DNA from: an uncultured Gammaproteobacteria bacterium
Lineage (GTDB): Bacteria > Pseudomonadota > Gammaproteobacteria > Pseudomonadales > Ketobacteraceae
Assembly (NCBI GenBank): GCA_913063125.1
Contig: CAJXZM010000042.1
Location: 1-41,073 of the forward strand
Length of the DNA: 41,073 nt
Direction: 5' to 3'
In this document: positions 7,358-15,125 of the stretch, in pieces
Position numbering within the stretch: the first letter of the stretch is position 1
Layout: each line of letters opens with the position of its first letter
The notes under the pieces: generated by a model
Told to the model about the DNA's origin: nothing
Seen by the model: the letters and a program-made list of their open reading frames with translations, nothing else
Databases searched by the model: none
Program-made: the position numbers and the translations under genes

Positions 7358-8917
7358 ATGAACCCTATTGCACTAGGTATTTTTGTTAATCGTATTGAAT
7401 CAATCTGCGATGAAATGGGGGCTGTGTTACGCCGTGCGGCTTTTTCCCCCAACATTAAAGATCGTATGGATTTTTCTTGCGCGATTTTTGATCCGAAAGG
7501 TGGTTTGTGTGCACAGGCGGCTCATATACCAGTGCATTTAGGTAGCATGGCGTATGCAATGAGGGATATTGTTAAATCGGTTCAATGGCAGCCCGGCGAT
7601 ATGGTGGTCTTAAATGACCCCTATTTAGGAGGAACTCATCTACCGGATATAACCGTCATTGCACCTATGTTCATCTCCAGCAATGACGAAAAAGAAACGT
7701 TAATGGGCTTTGTTGTGAATCGAGCACACCACGCAAATATTGGTGCAACAACGCCGGGATCAATGCCGTTATCGCAATCGTTAGAAGAAGAGGGGGTGAT
7801 TATTCCGCCGACGTTACTGGTACGTAATGATGTGATTTTGAAGGATGTATTACACCGTATCAGTGGTAGTGAAAACGGTATGCAAGGGCAAAGTTATGGT
7901 GACTTTTCTGCACAAATAAGCGCAAATAAAGTTGGCTGTCAGCGATTACGCACACTTGTTTCAGCTAATGATACGGAGCATTATTTTCAATTCTTATCGG
8001 AATTGAATGCTTATGGTGAGCGATTAGCAACGTCAGCATTAAGTGACTTGCCAAATGGTTGTTATCAATTTGATGATTATTTAGATGATGACGGTGCAGG
8101 TCAACATAATATAAAAATAGCGGTAACGATTAGCATTGAGGATGGGAACGTCGACGTGGATTTTTCCGGTACACATCCGCAAGTAATGGGTAATGTTAAT
8201 TGCCCGTTATCGGTAGCCGCAGCGGCCGTTTTTTATGTATTTCGATGTTTGATGCCACCCTATACTCCCGCATGTGCTGGGACGTTTGCCACAATTACAT
8301 TGAAAGCAAATAAGGGCTGCTTGCTGGATGCTGAGCGTCCAGCCGCGGTAGCAGCAGGTAACGTTGAAACCAGTACTCGGATAGTTGATGTAGTGCTGGG
8401 AGCCTTGGCTCAAGCCATTCCTCACCGAATCCCCTCCGCAAGCCATGGCAGCATGAACAACGTAGCGATGGGAGCTGAGGCGACTAAAGATTCCATGCGG
8501 TGGGATTATTACGAAACCATTGGTGGCGGTATGGGAGCTCATGCAAAAGGAGACGGGTTGAATGCAGTACAAACCCATATGACTAATACGTTAAATACAC
8601 CGATCGAAAGTTTAGAAAGTCATTACCCGCTACGTGTGCTTGCTTATCGCATACGCGAGAACTCTGGCGGAGGAGGACAATATATTGGTGGAAATGGTAT
8701 CGAACGACGCTTGCTATTCCTACGGCCCGCAACGGTAACATTACTGACTGAACGCCGGAAGAGAAATCCGTGGGGGTTGGCGGGAGGTTTAGCGGGCGCT
8801 GTGGGTGAAAATTTACTAAATGATCTGTTGTTACCAGCAAAAACCGCATTTGATGTGGTACGAGGTGATGAGCTTTGTATTAAAACTCCGGGGGGCGGAG
8901 GTTGGGGTGTAGCATAA
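7358..8917 (+). CDS. Hydantoinase B/oxoprolinase family protein (HyuB-like)
   Basis: A 519-residue protein with the family's N-terminal signature (CDEMGAVLRRAAFSPNIKDR and FDPKGGLCAQAAHIPVHLG), the VLNDPYLGGTHLPDITVI block (residues about 84-101), and a Gly-rich C-terminus (ENSGGGGQYIGGNGIERR, TPGGGGWG). Length is normal for HyuB. Family members act with an ATP-binding HyuA partner in N-methylhydantoinase, 5-oxoprolinase and acetone/acetophenone carboxylase complexes. No HyuA lies in this window. AGGAT at 7341-7345 is best placed for an ATG at 7350 that encodes only three residues and stops inside this gene's start, so initiation may be coupled. It is probably cotranscribed with the Mo-enzyme gene 58 bp downstream. 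The substrate is unknown. Confidence 0.9.
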   Translation: MNPIALGIFVNRIESICDEMGAVLRRAAFSPNIKDRMDFSCAIFDPKGGLCAQAAHIPVHLGSMAYAMRDIVKSVQWQPGDMVVLNDPYLGGTHLPDITVIAPMFISSNDEKETLMGFVVNRAHHANIGATTPGSMPLSQSLEEEGVIIPPTLLVRNDVILKDVLHRISGSENGMQGQSYGDFSAQISANKVGCQRLRTLVSANDTEHYFQFLSELNAYGERLATSALSDLPNGCYQFDDYLDDDGAGQHNIKIAVTISIEDGNVDVDFSGTHPQVMGNVNCPLSVAAAAVFYVFRCLMPPYTPACAGTFATITLKANKGCLLDAERPAAVAAGNVETSTRIVDVVLGALAQAIPHRIPSASHGSMNNVAMGAEATKDSMRWDYYETIGGGMGAHAKGDGLNAVQTHMTNTLNTPIESLESHYPLRVLAYRIRENSGGGGQYIGGNGIERRLLFLRPATVTLLTERRKRNPWGLAGGLAGAVGENLLNDLLLPAKTAFDVVRGDELCIKTPGGGGWGVA

Positions 8918-8975
8918 GAATAGAGCAGTATAATAATCGTTATCTAATTATAAGAATAACAAGAGAGGAATCTGT

Positions 8976-11135
8976 ATGTCAGAAGAAGCGGTAGTATCAA
9001 CGCATTATCGCGCGTGTCATTTATGTGAAGCGCTGTGTGGTGTTGAAATAAAAGTTGAAAACGGCTCCATTATTTCTATCAAAGGGGATAAAAATGACCC
9101 TCTGAGTGAAGGGTATATTTGTCCAAAAGCTACCGCTCTGCAAGATATCCATGAAGACCCGGATCGCCTCCGAACACCCGTCAAACGTGTTGGAGATCAA
9201 TGGCAGGAGATTAGTTGGGATGATGCCCTAGATATTGTTGCAGACAAGTTGGTTGAAACAAAAAATGAGCATGGAGCGAATGGTATTGGTGCATATTTTG
9301 GAAACCCCAGTATACATAACTGGGGAATGGTTACTCACGCCCCCAATCTATTTAAATTATTGAAAACAAAGAATCGCTTTTCCGCAACATCAGTAGATCA
9401 ACTACCACACCAATTGGTTGCTTATTGGATGTATGGGCATCAGTTAATGGTCCCTGTTCCAGATATCGATCGTAGTGATTTTATTGTTATTGCTGGAGGC
9501 AACCCGATGGCATCAAACGGCAGCCTATGGACGGTTCCTGGTTTTCGTCATCGGGCCAAAGCGTTACAACAACGCGGTGGAAAAATTGTTGTGTTAGATC
9601 CGCGGTACACGGAGACCGCTGAGATTGCCGATGAACATCATTACGTTAAGCCAGGAACGGATGCATGGTTATTGTTTGCATTAATTAACGTGATCTTTAC
9701 CGAAGGTTTGACTGATTTAGGGCGACTAAGTGATATGACTGAAGGGTTGGATCATATTGAGACCTTGGTTCAACAATTCACACCAGAAAAAGCAGAAGCA
9801 GAGACAGGAATGACTGCAGCTGCGATAACCCAATTAGCAAGGGATTTTGCCTCTGCTGAACGGGCAGTGTTCTATGGCCGGATGGGGCTCAGTACGCAGG
9901 AATATGGATCATTATGCCAGTGGGCAATTCAATTGCTGAATATCATAACAGGTAATCTCGATAACGTTGGGGGCTCAATGTTTAGCTTGCCAGCGTTAGA
10001 TCCAATAAAAGGCATCGCAAGTAAACCTGGTCATTACGGTGCATGGAAATCCCGTGTACGTGGATTGCCAGAGTTTTCTGGTGAACTGCCTTGTAGTGTA
10101 ATGGCAGAAGAAATATTAACACCAGGTGATGGGCAGATTAAAATGTTGATAACGGGGGCTGGAAATCCAGTGTTATCAACACCGAATGGTGTGCAATTGG
10201 AAGAGGCGTTAGCTTCGTTAGATTTCATGGTCTCCGTGGATTTATATATCAATGAAACCACTCGCTTTGCCGATGTTATTTTGCCGCCAGTCAGCCCGTT
10301 AGAGCACGATCATTATGATTTGGCGCTTATCGTTTTTGCTATCAGAAATGTTGCAAAATACAGTGCTGCTGTATTTGATAAACCGGAAAATGCATTGCAC
10401 GATTGGGAAATATTTTCAGTATTGGGTGATCGCATTGCATCTCGAATGGATGTAAGCCCTGTGCCGACTTTTTTGCCTGAGCAAATCTTGGAAATGGGAT
10501 TGCAGTCTGGCCCTTATGGGGCAATGTCAAATGGGTATGAGTCTCAACGCGAAAAATCCAATGTAGGTTTATCTCTTGCCATGTTAAAGCAGCATCCAGA
10601 AGGTGTTGATTTGGGAGCCCATGAACCTTTATTGCCCGAGCGGTTATGTACTGATAATCAAATGATCTGTTTGGCTCCGAAAGAGTTAGTGGCGGATTTG
10701 CAACGGCTTCAGAATTCAATTAAGAAAGGAGAGGGTGATAAATCGCCATTCTTACTGATAGGGCGAAGGCACGTAAGATCCAATAACTCCTGGATGCATA
10801 ATTCACTGCGCTTAGTGAAAGGCAAGCCTAGGCATCAATTAATGCTAAACACACAGGATGCTGTCGCCCTTGGGATAATGAATAACGATCAAGTAGAGGT
10901 TGTCTCGCGTGTAGGCAGTGTAAAAGTCATGGTAGAGGTCACTGATAACATCATGCCTGGTGTGGTTTCGTTACCCCATGGTTGGGGACATGATCGCAAG
11001 GGAATAAAAATAGCGATAGCTCAGGAGCATGCAGGAGTCAGTGCGAATGACTTAACAGACGAGCTGTTTCTGGACCTACTATCCGGGAATGCAGCGCTAA
11101 GTGGCGTCCCTGTGGCGGTAAAACCCTGCAAATGA
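8976..11135 (+). CDS. Molybdopterin-dependent oxidoreductase (DMSO-reductase superfamily)
   Basis: A 719-residue protein. The N-terminal 4Fe-4S ligands are C14-x2-C17-x3-C21-x27-C49 (ACHLCEALCG, GYICPKA). The bis-MGD-binding core follows, with IVIAGGNPMASNGS (about 170-183) and VVLDPRYTETA. The C-terminal MopB domain has LMLNTQDAVALGI and VVSLPHGWGHDRKG. There is no Tat signal, so it should be cytoplasmic. No FeS or membrane partner subunit adjoins it, so its electron carrier is unknown. In the region where formate dehydrogenases carry the Mo-ligating Cys or Sec, the chain reads SATSVDQLPHQ (136-146) with no Cys. A Ser or Asp ligand is possible, and formate is therefore not an obvious substrate. 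GAGAGGA precedes the ATG. It forms a unit with the HyuB-like gene. Confidence 0.9.
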   Translation: MSEEAVVSTHYRACHLCEALCGVEIKVENGSIISIKGDKNDPLSEGYICPKATALQDIHEDPDRLRTPVKRVGDQWQEISWDDALDIVADKLVETKNEHGANGIGAYFGNPSIHNWGMVTHAPNLFKLLKTKNRFSATSVDQLPHQLVAYWMYGHQLMVPVPDIDRSDFIVIAGGNPMASNGSLWTVPGFRHRAKALQQRGGKIVVLDPRYTETAEIADEHHYVKPGTDAWLLFALINVIFTEGLTDLGRLSDMTEGLDHIETLVQQFTPEKAEAETGMTAAAITQLARDFASAERAVFYGRMGLSTQEYGSLCQWAIQLLNIITGNLDNVGGSMFSLPALDPIKGIASKPGHYGAWKSRVRGLPEFSGELPCSVMAEEILTPGDGQIKMLITGAGNPVLSTPNGVQLEEALASLDFMVSVDLYINETTRFADVILPPVSPLEHDHYDLALIVFAIRNVAKYSAAVFDKPENALHDWEIFSVLGDRIASRMDVSPVPTFLPEQILEMGLQSGPYGAMSNGYESQREKSNVGLSLAMLKQHPEGVDLGAHEPLLPERLCTDNQMICLAPKELVADLQRLQNSIKKGEGDKSPFLLIGRRHVRSNNSWMHNSLRLVKGKPRHQLMLNTQDAVALGIMNNDQVEVVSRVGSVKVMVEVTDNIMPGVVSLPHGWGHDRKGIKIAIAQEHAGVSANDLTDELFLDLLSGNAALSGVPVAVKPCK

Positions 11136-11159
11136 TCGGGTGTTTGTTGCCTCTAGGTT

Positions 11160-11168
11160 TGGTAGAAT
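11160..11168 (+). promoter_or_regulatory. Candidate extended -10 promoter of grxD
   Basis: TGGTAGAAT has the TGn extension (11160-11162) followed by TAGAAT (11163-11168), 64 bp upstream of the grxD ATG. No convincing -35 is seen. Prediction by eye. Confidence 0.35.
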
Positions 11169-11231
11169 GACTGTTACAGAAGTTTTGTTTTGTTTAACCT
11201 ATTGATATTAAAGTAGTTAAAGGTACCCCTG

Positions 11232-11561
11232 ATGGAAACAATTGAGCTAATTAAAGAACAAATTGAGAGTAATGACGTGTTGTTATACATGAAGGGTACA
11301 CCTCAGTTCCCTCAGTGTGGTTTTTCTTCTCGTACAGTAGAAGCACTTATTAACATCGGCCGTCCTTTTGCTTTTGTCAATATACTTGAGAATCCAGAAG
11401 TGCGTGCAGAATTACCTAAGTATGCAAATTGGCCAACGTTTCCTCAGCTTTGGGTGAAAGGCGAGCTGATTGGTGGCTGTGATATCATTGCTGAAATGTT
11501 TCAGCAGGGCGAGTTAAAAACCTTGGTTGAAGAGGCCTCGCCAGCTAAAGAAGAAGAGTAA
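11232..11561 (+). CDS. grxD: Monothiol glutaredoxin, Grx4 type
   Basis: A 109-residue protein with the CGFS active site at residues 29-32 (KGTPQFPQCGFSSRTVEAL), the WPTFPQLWVKGELIGGCDII glutathione-binding stretch and the expected length of bacterial Grx4. These proteins bind a glutathione-ligated 2Fe-2S cluster with BolA-type partners and deliver it to client proteins, rather than acting as general disulfide reductases. The gene has its own likely promoter and a strong terminator at 11583. In Pseudomonas this gene lies close to the prx-rnt-motY-argG group (recalled knowledge). Here about 8 kb of other genes separate it from prx. Confidence 0.97.
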   Translation: METIELIKEQIESNDVLLYMKGTPQFPQCGFSSRTVEALINIGRPFAFVNILENPEVRAELPKYANWPTFPQLWVKGELIGGCDIIAEMFQQGELKTLVEEASPAKEEE

Positions 11562-11582
11562 ACTTTTGGCTGAAAACGAATG

Positions 11583-11611
11583 AAAAAGGAAGCGTAAGCT
11601 TCCTTTTTTTT
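11583..11611 (+). terminator. Intrinsic terminator of grxD
   Basis: A perfect 11-bp stem, AAAAAGGAAGC (11583-11593) with GCTTCCTTTTT (11598-11608), encloses a GTAA tetraloop and runs into a T-tract to 11611. It lies 21 bp past the grxD stop. The A-run on the other side makes it potentially bidirectional, and the minus-strand pseudogene also ends into it. Confidence 0.93.
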
Positions 11612-11612
11612 G

Positions 11613-12574
11613 CATAAAAATCGCAATGGCATCATTTTCGGGCAGGGGTTTTGAAAAATACTATCCTTGTATTACTATACAGCCCTTATCTTTAATTAAC
11701 GCTAATTGGCTTTCTGTTTCAACGCTTTCTACGACGGTTTGAAGGTTAAGCTTTTCTGCTAAGAATAAAATAGTATCAAGTACATTTTGTGCATCGGCAC
11801 TGTGTGCAACATCATTAATAAAGGCACGGTCAATTTTTAAGGTACCGATAGGAAAGCGTTGCAATTAGGCTAACGAAGAATACTCTGTTCCAAAATCATC
11901 CAATGCGATGCGAGAGCTATCTTCCAAAGAAACTTTAGGTTGGTAGTGGAGAATGAATTCATTTTTCTCAATCGCTGTTCTAATTGCCGCTTCCAAGGTT
12001 AGGCGTTTTTTGACGATATCCTTCATTGCTTTTTCAAAGAATTGAAAGTTTTTTTACCTTTTGATTCTGCTTCATAAATCGCAATGTCTGAATGCTTTAG
12101 TAACGCTTCTGGTGTCTATCCATTTTCCGGGTAAAGGGCTAAATCAATGCTGGCATAGATATAAATTCAATGTTGGGATTTATATCTTTTAACGCTAAAC
12201 CTTCACCGTTGTAAACCAATGGCATCCTAGCATCCTAGCATCACGCCAGCGGGTATCTATATTTTGAATGACACATCGGAGGCAATAATGATATTTAGGC
12301 CTTCTCCTCCGTTGGTCGAGATAAGGTACTCATCCTTTAATTTATCCGTTTCGTAAAATACTTGATGAATATTAACTTTGTATTTTGCTTCAAAAGAGGC
12401 GGTCGGTTTTTCATCGAAATACTCTGACCAGTTGTATAGTGTGAGTGTTTTTGTAGATTCGTTTTTGAGTAATATTTTTATTTCTTGAGCAATGCCAATA
12501 TTGCTAAGAATCGGTAGGGAGAGCAGGCTAATAAACCGCACAAACTGAACGAAAGCAGGCATAATCCATTTCAA
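11613..12574 (-). pseudogene. Decayed PotD-like solute-binding + GGDEF + EAL gene (polyamine/c-di-GMP sensor remnant)
   Basis: Read on the minus strand from 12574 (TTG or a nearby ATG), the pieces come in order. First is a signal peptide and the N-terminus of a PotD/PotF-like binding protein (LTLYNWSEYFDEKPTASFEAKY, to about 12257). After a missing middle comes its C-terminal part (TRWRDARMPLVYNGEGLALK, NPNIEF), readable only if one 8-bp repeat copy at 12223 is removed. Then comes the end of a GGDEF domain (LALYPENG-stop-TPEALLKHSDIAIYEAESKG), a frameshift at a 7-A run near 12053, and the EAL start (AIEKNEFILHYQPKV). About 100 residues are then missing before IALDDFGTEYSSLA-stop-LQRFPIGTLKID. 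The EAL end (CIVIQG-stop-YFSKPLPE) runs to the grxD terminator. At least three nonsense codons, two frameshifts and three internal deletions make it non-functional. The ancestor was either one fused protein or an NspS/MbaA-like gene pair. Confidence 0.85.
12223..12242. repeat. 8-bp tandem duplication (CATCCTAG) inside the pseudogene
   Basis: CATCCTAG occurs twice in tandem (12223-12238), followed by a partial third copy CATC. Removing one copy restores a continuous reading frame in the PotD-like segment on the minus strand, so the duplication is probably a slippage event that shifted the frame. Confidence 0.75.
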
Positions 12575-12638
12575 TACTATTTTTTGAGACTATTCTCTAA
12601 TAAACGTGGATCAAAAATCTACAGATAGGAGTTTATAA

Positions 12639-15038
12639 ATGAAGAAACCCAGCTTACCTAAGCGCAGATTGGCGATGTTAGGTCGACTGATTTCTCAGAT
12701 ATTATCTAAAGAACCGTTATTCGTTACACCTACCATCGAACGTGATGCGTTAACTCGACTCCATGGACGTTTGGAGTTTGTGCGTGATATTAATGGAGTG
12801 GCACACCTTTACGCGGATATCGAATCGGACTTGTATGTTGGGCTAGGGTATTTGCAAGCCGTTGAACGCTTTATGACCATGGATACTTTGCGGCATGTTG
12901 CAAAGGGTCGTTTGAGTGAGCTGTTTGCGAATGTACGGCTACCTGCGAGTGTTGAGCGAGTTGGAGGATTAAGTTTTAGTGACTTTGATGCTTTTTTACG
13001 CCCCCTAGGTTTTGAAAATGAGGTGAAAAGAGATTACTCCAAACTATCAATGGCTTCTCAGCGTTGTTTAGAAGCATTTGCTCAAGGAGTGAACGATGCG
13101 TTAGTTCAGATGGATGGAGTGTACCCACCAGAGATGCTGCTAACTGGCAAGGTAATCCCTTGGACTGCAGAAGATTGTTTGTTAGCTGCAAGAGCGAGTG
13201 CTTTGGTTGTATCTTTAACAACCCTTGAAAATGAGTTGACGTTTGACAACATAAGGGCTCAAGAGGGAGACGATATTGCAAAAGCGGTTTATCCTAACGC
13301 CCCCTGGGAGAACGCCCCTGATTACAGTCAAGGTGGACAAGCCGAAATACCTGATGGACCACTGGATACGCCCAATATGGGTAGTAATAACTGGGCTATA
13401 TCACCTGCACTGACAAAATCAGGAGCACCTATAGTTTGTAATGATCCTCATGTGCCAATAATACCTGCGCCAACCTATTGGCATCATGTGCATTTAGAGT
13501 GCCCAGAGTATTCTGTCCAGGGGGGGATGTTCCCTGGTTATCCCGGTATGGGGTTTGGCCATAATGGCCATATGGCTTGGGGGTGTACAACTGTATTTCG
13601 GGACGCTTGGGATTTGAGCCGTATTGAACGTATTCCTGATTCCCCTGGGCGTTACCGGGCAGTTGATGGCTCAGAAAAAATAACGAATTGTCGTGACACA
13701 GTGAAAACACGTTTTGGGAAGTCATTGACAATAGAGTGGGAGACGTGTCCTCACGGTATTATTTACCCTGGCTGGGAGCACAGTGACAACGTTTCATTGG
13801 CTCTTAAATTTATTGCTTGTAATCATGCCGCGCATTTTGACGGGCATCGACAGTTATATGCGGCGAATAATGTAGAAGGTATTCAAGGAGCACTTAAAAG
13901 CCTTAATGAAGGACCTTTTGACTTTAATATGGTGTATGCCCATAAAGATGGCCATATTGCGTGGGAGCAGATAGGGCAGATCCCTAAACGTAATAAAGAC
14001 GGATTGTTTGTTCGTGATGCCCATGACCCTGATTCTGTGTGGCAAGGGTATTTGGACTTTTCCGAAAATCCGAAAATCATTAATCCAGAGAGTGGATTTG
14101 TCGTTACTGCCAATACTGATACATGTCAGGAGCAATACCCTGTTGTCGCGACACGCGTACACTGTGAACCCAGGTATCGACAAGAGCGAATTATTGAATT
14201 GATTGGTCAAAGAGATGACCATGATTGGAAGTCCATGGCGGCAATCCAAAGTGATGTGTTGGCGGGTTACGCGTTACCCATGCGTGATCGATTATGTGAT
14301 GTGCTGAAGCAGTATAAAAACACGGTAGGGCATTTAGCTGCAGGCCTTGATCATTTAGTGCGTTGGGATGGTCAGTTTGCGATAGATTCAATTGGAGCGA
14401 GTATTTTTACACTGACTCGAAAGCTCTTGTCGACGACAATTTTCTTTAAGATATTAGGGGATGCATCTGCTAAACGATTTACTCATGGGCAGCTTGCTGT
14501 CCCTAGAATAGGACACCTATTGCTTAATAAATATGACCCTCTATGTGATATTGTTGCGCAAAGAAGTGGTCATGATGTGTCGTATTACATTCAACAAAGC
14601 TTTGAGCTCGCTATAAATCAGCTAAAAAGTGACTGGGGTGGGGATATGAACGAATGGCGATGGGGGAACATACATCGGGTTCGTATCGGCAGTATTATGG
14701 CGGAATTACCTGACATCGGTAAATTTAAAATAGGTAAACCATGGGTTGCTCTTGATGCACCAATGCCGGGAGAGGCGAATACTGTGTCTCCGTCTGTGAC
14801 AACACCGGATGGAAAGCGCCTTCGAACATTAATTGGAGCCACAAGCCGTTTTATTTGTGATCTTTCTAAGCCCAACGAGGCTTGGTTTGCACACAGCACT
14901 GGCCCCGCTGCGGACCCGAATTCGCCGTTTTATAAAGAATTGGCTCAGCAGTGGCATAGATTTGAATATTTTCGATCAGCACTGTGGAAGGCAGATCAGG
15001 TACCCAATGTAGTGGAGAGGGTCATATTATTGCCATAA
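12639..15038 (+). CDS. Penicillin acylase (S45) family Ntn hydrolase
   Basis: A 799-residue protein. Its N-terminal part carries the alpha-chain signature of the family (EFVRDINGVAHLYADIESDL, GLGYLQAVERF). The autoproteolytic junction and N-terminal nucleophile of the beta chain are in NMGSNNWAIS, with cleavage expected between Gly248 and Ser249. CNDPHVPIIPAPTYWHHVHL and FPGYPGMGFGHNGHMAWG follow, as in penicillin, cephalosporin and acyl-homoserine-lactone acylases. Such enzymes hydrolyse amide bonds of acylated amines. Most are exported, but here the N-terminus (MKKPSLPKRRLAMLGRLISQ) has no long hydrophobic run, so a signal peptide is not evident. GATAGGAG precedes the ATG. Substrate unknown: AHL, acyl-amino acid or beta-lactam are all possible. 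The gene lies between a pseudogene and asnS. Confidence 0.9.
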   Translation: MKKPSLPKRRLAMLGRLISQILSKEPLFVTPTIERDALTRLHGRLEFVRDINGVAHLYADIESDLYVGLGYLQAVERFMTMDTLRHVAKGRLSELFANVRLPASVERVGGLSFSDFDAFLRPLGFENEVKRDYSKLSMASQRCLEAFAQGVNDALVQMDGVYPPEMLLTGKVIPWTAEDCLLAARASALVVSLTTLENELTFDNIRAQEGDDIAKAVYPNAPWENAPDYSQGGQAEIPDGPLDTPNMGSNNWAISPALTKSGAPIVCNDPHVPIIPAPTYWHHVHLECPEYSVQGGMFPGYPGMGFGHNGHMAWGCTTVFRDAWDLSRIERIPDSPGRYRAVDGSEKITNCRDTVKTRFGKSLTIEWETCPHGIIYPGWEHSDNVSLALKFIACNHAAHFDGHRQLYAANNVEGIQGALKSLNEGPFDFNMVYAHKDGHIAWEQIGQIPKRNKDGLFVRDAHDPDSVWQGYLDFSENPKIINPESGFVVTANTDTCQEQYPVVATRVHCEPRYRQERIIELIGQRDDHDWKSMAAIQSDVLAGYALPMRDRLCDVLKQYKNTVGHLAAGLDHLVRWDGQFAIDSIGASIFTLTRKLLSTTIFFKILGDASAKRFTHGQLAVPRIGHLLLNKYDPLCDIVAQRSGHDVSYYIQQSFELAINQLKSDWGGDMNEWRWGNIHRVRIGSIMAELPDIGKFKIGKPWVALDAPMPGEANTVSPSVTTPDGKRLRTLIGATSRFICDLSKPNEAWFAHSTGPAADPNSPFYKELAQQWHRFEYFRSALWKADQVPNVVERVILLP

Positions 15039-15125
15039 GAGTGATACCGAGCATTGTAAAGTATCTATTAAAAACCACATGTTTAAATGAACATAGTAAA
15101 GCGTACATAGCATAAGGAATACAGG

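Noticed and set aside
11661..11864. A separate small EAL-like gene of 67 residues
   Set aside because: Coding-like sequence continues in frame past both ends (LDDFG... before the upstream stop, YFSKPLPE after the downstream stop), so this is one fragment of the larger pseudogene.
12257..12574. A short secreted protein of 105 residues
   Set aside because: It is the N-terminus of a PotD-like protein that ends in a junk tail after a deletion, followed by further pieces of the same family.
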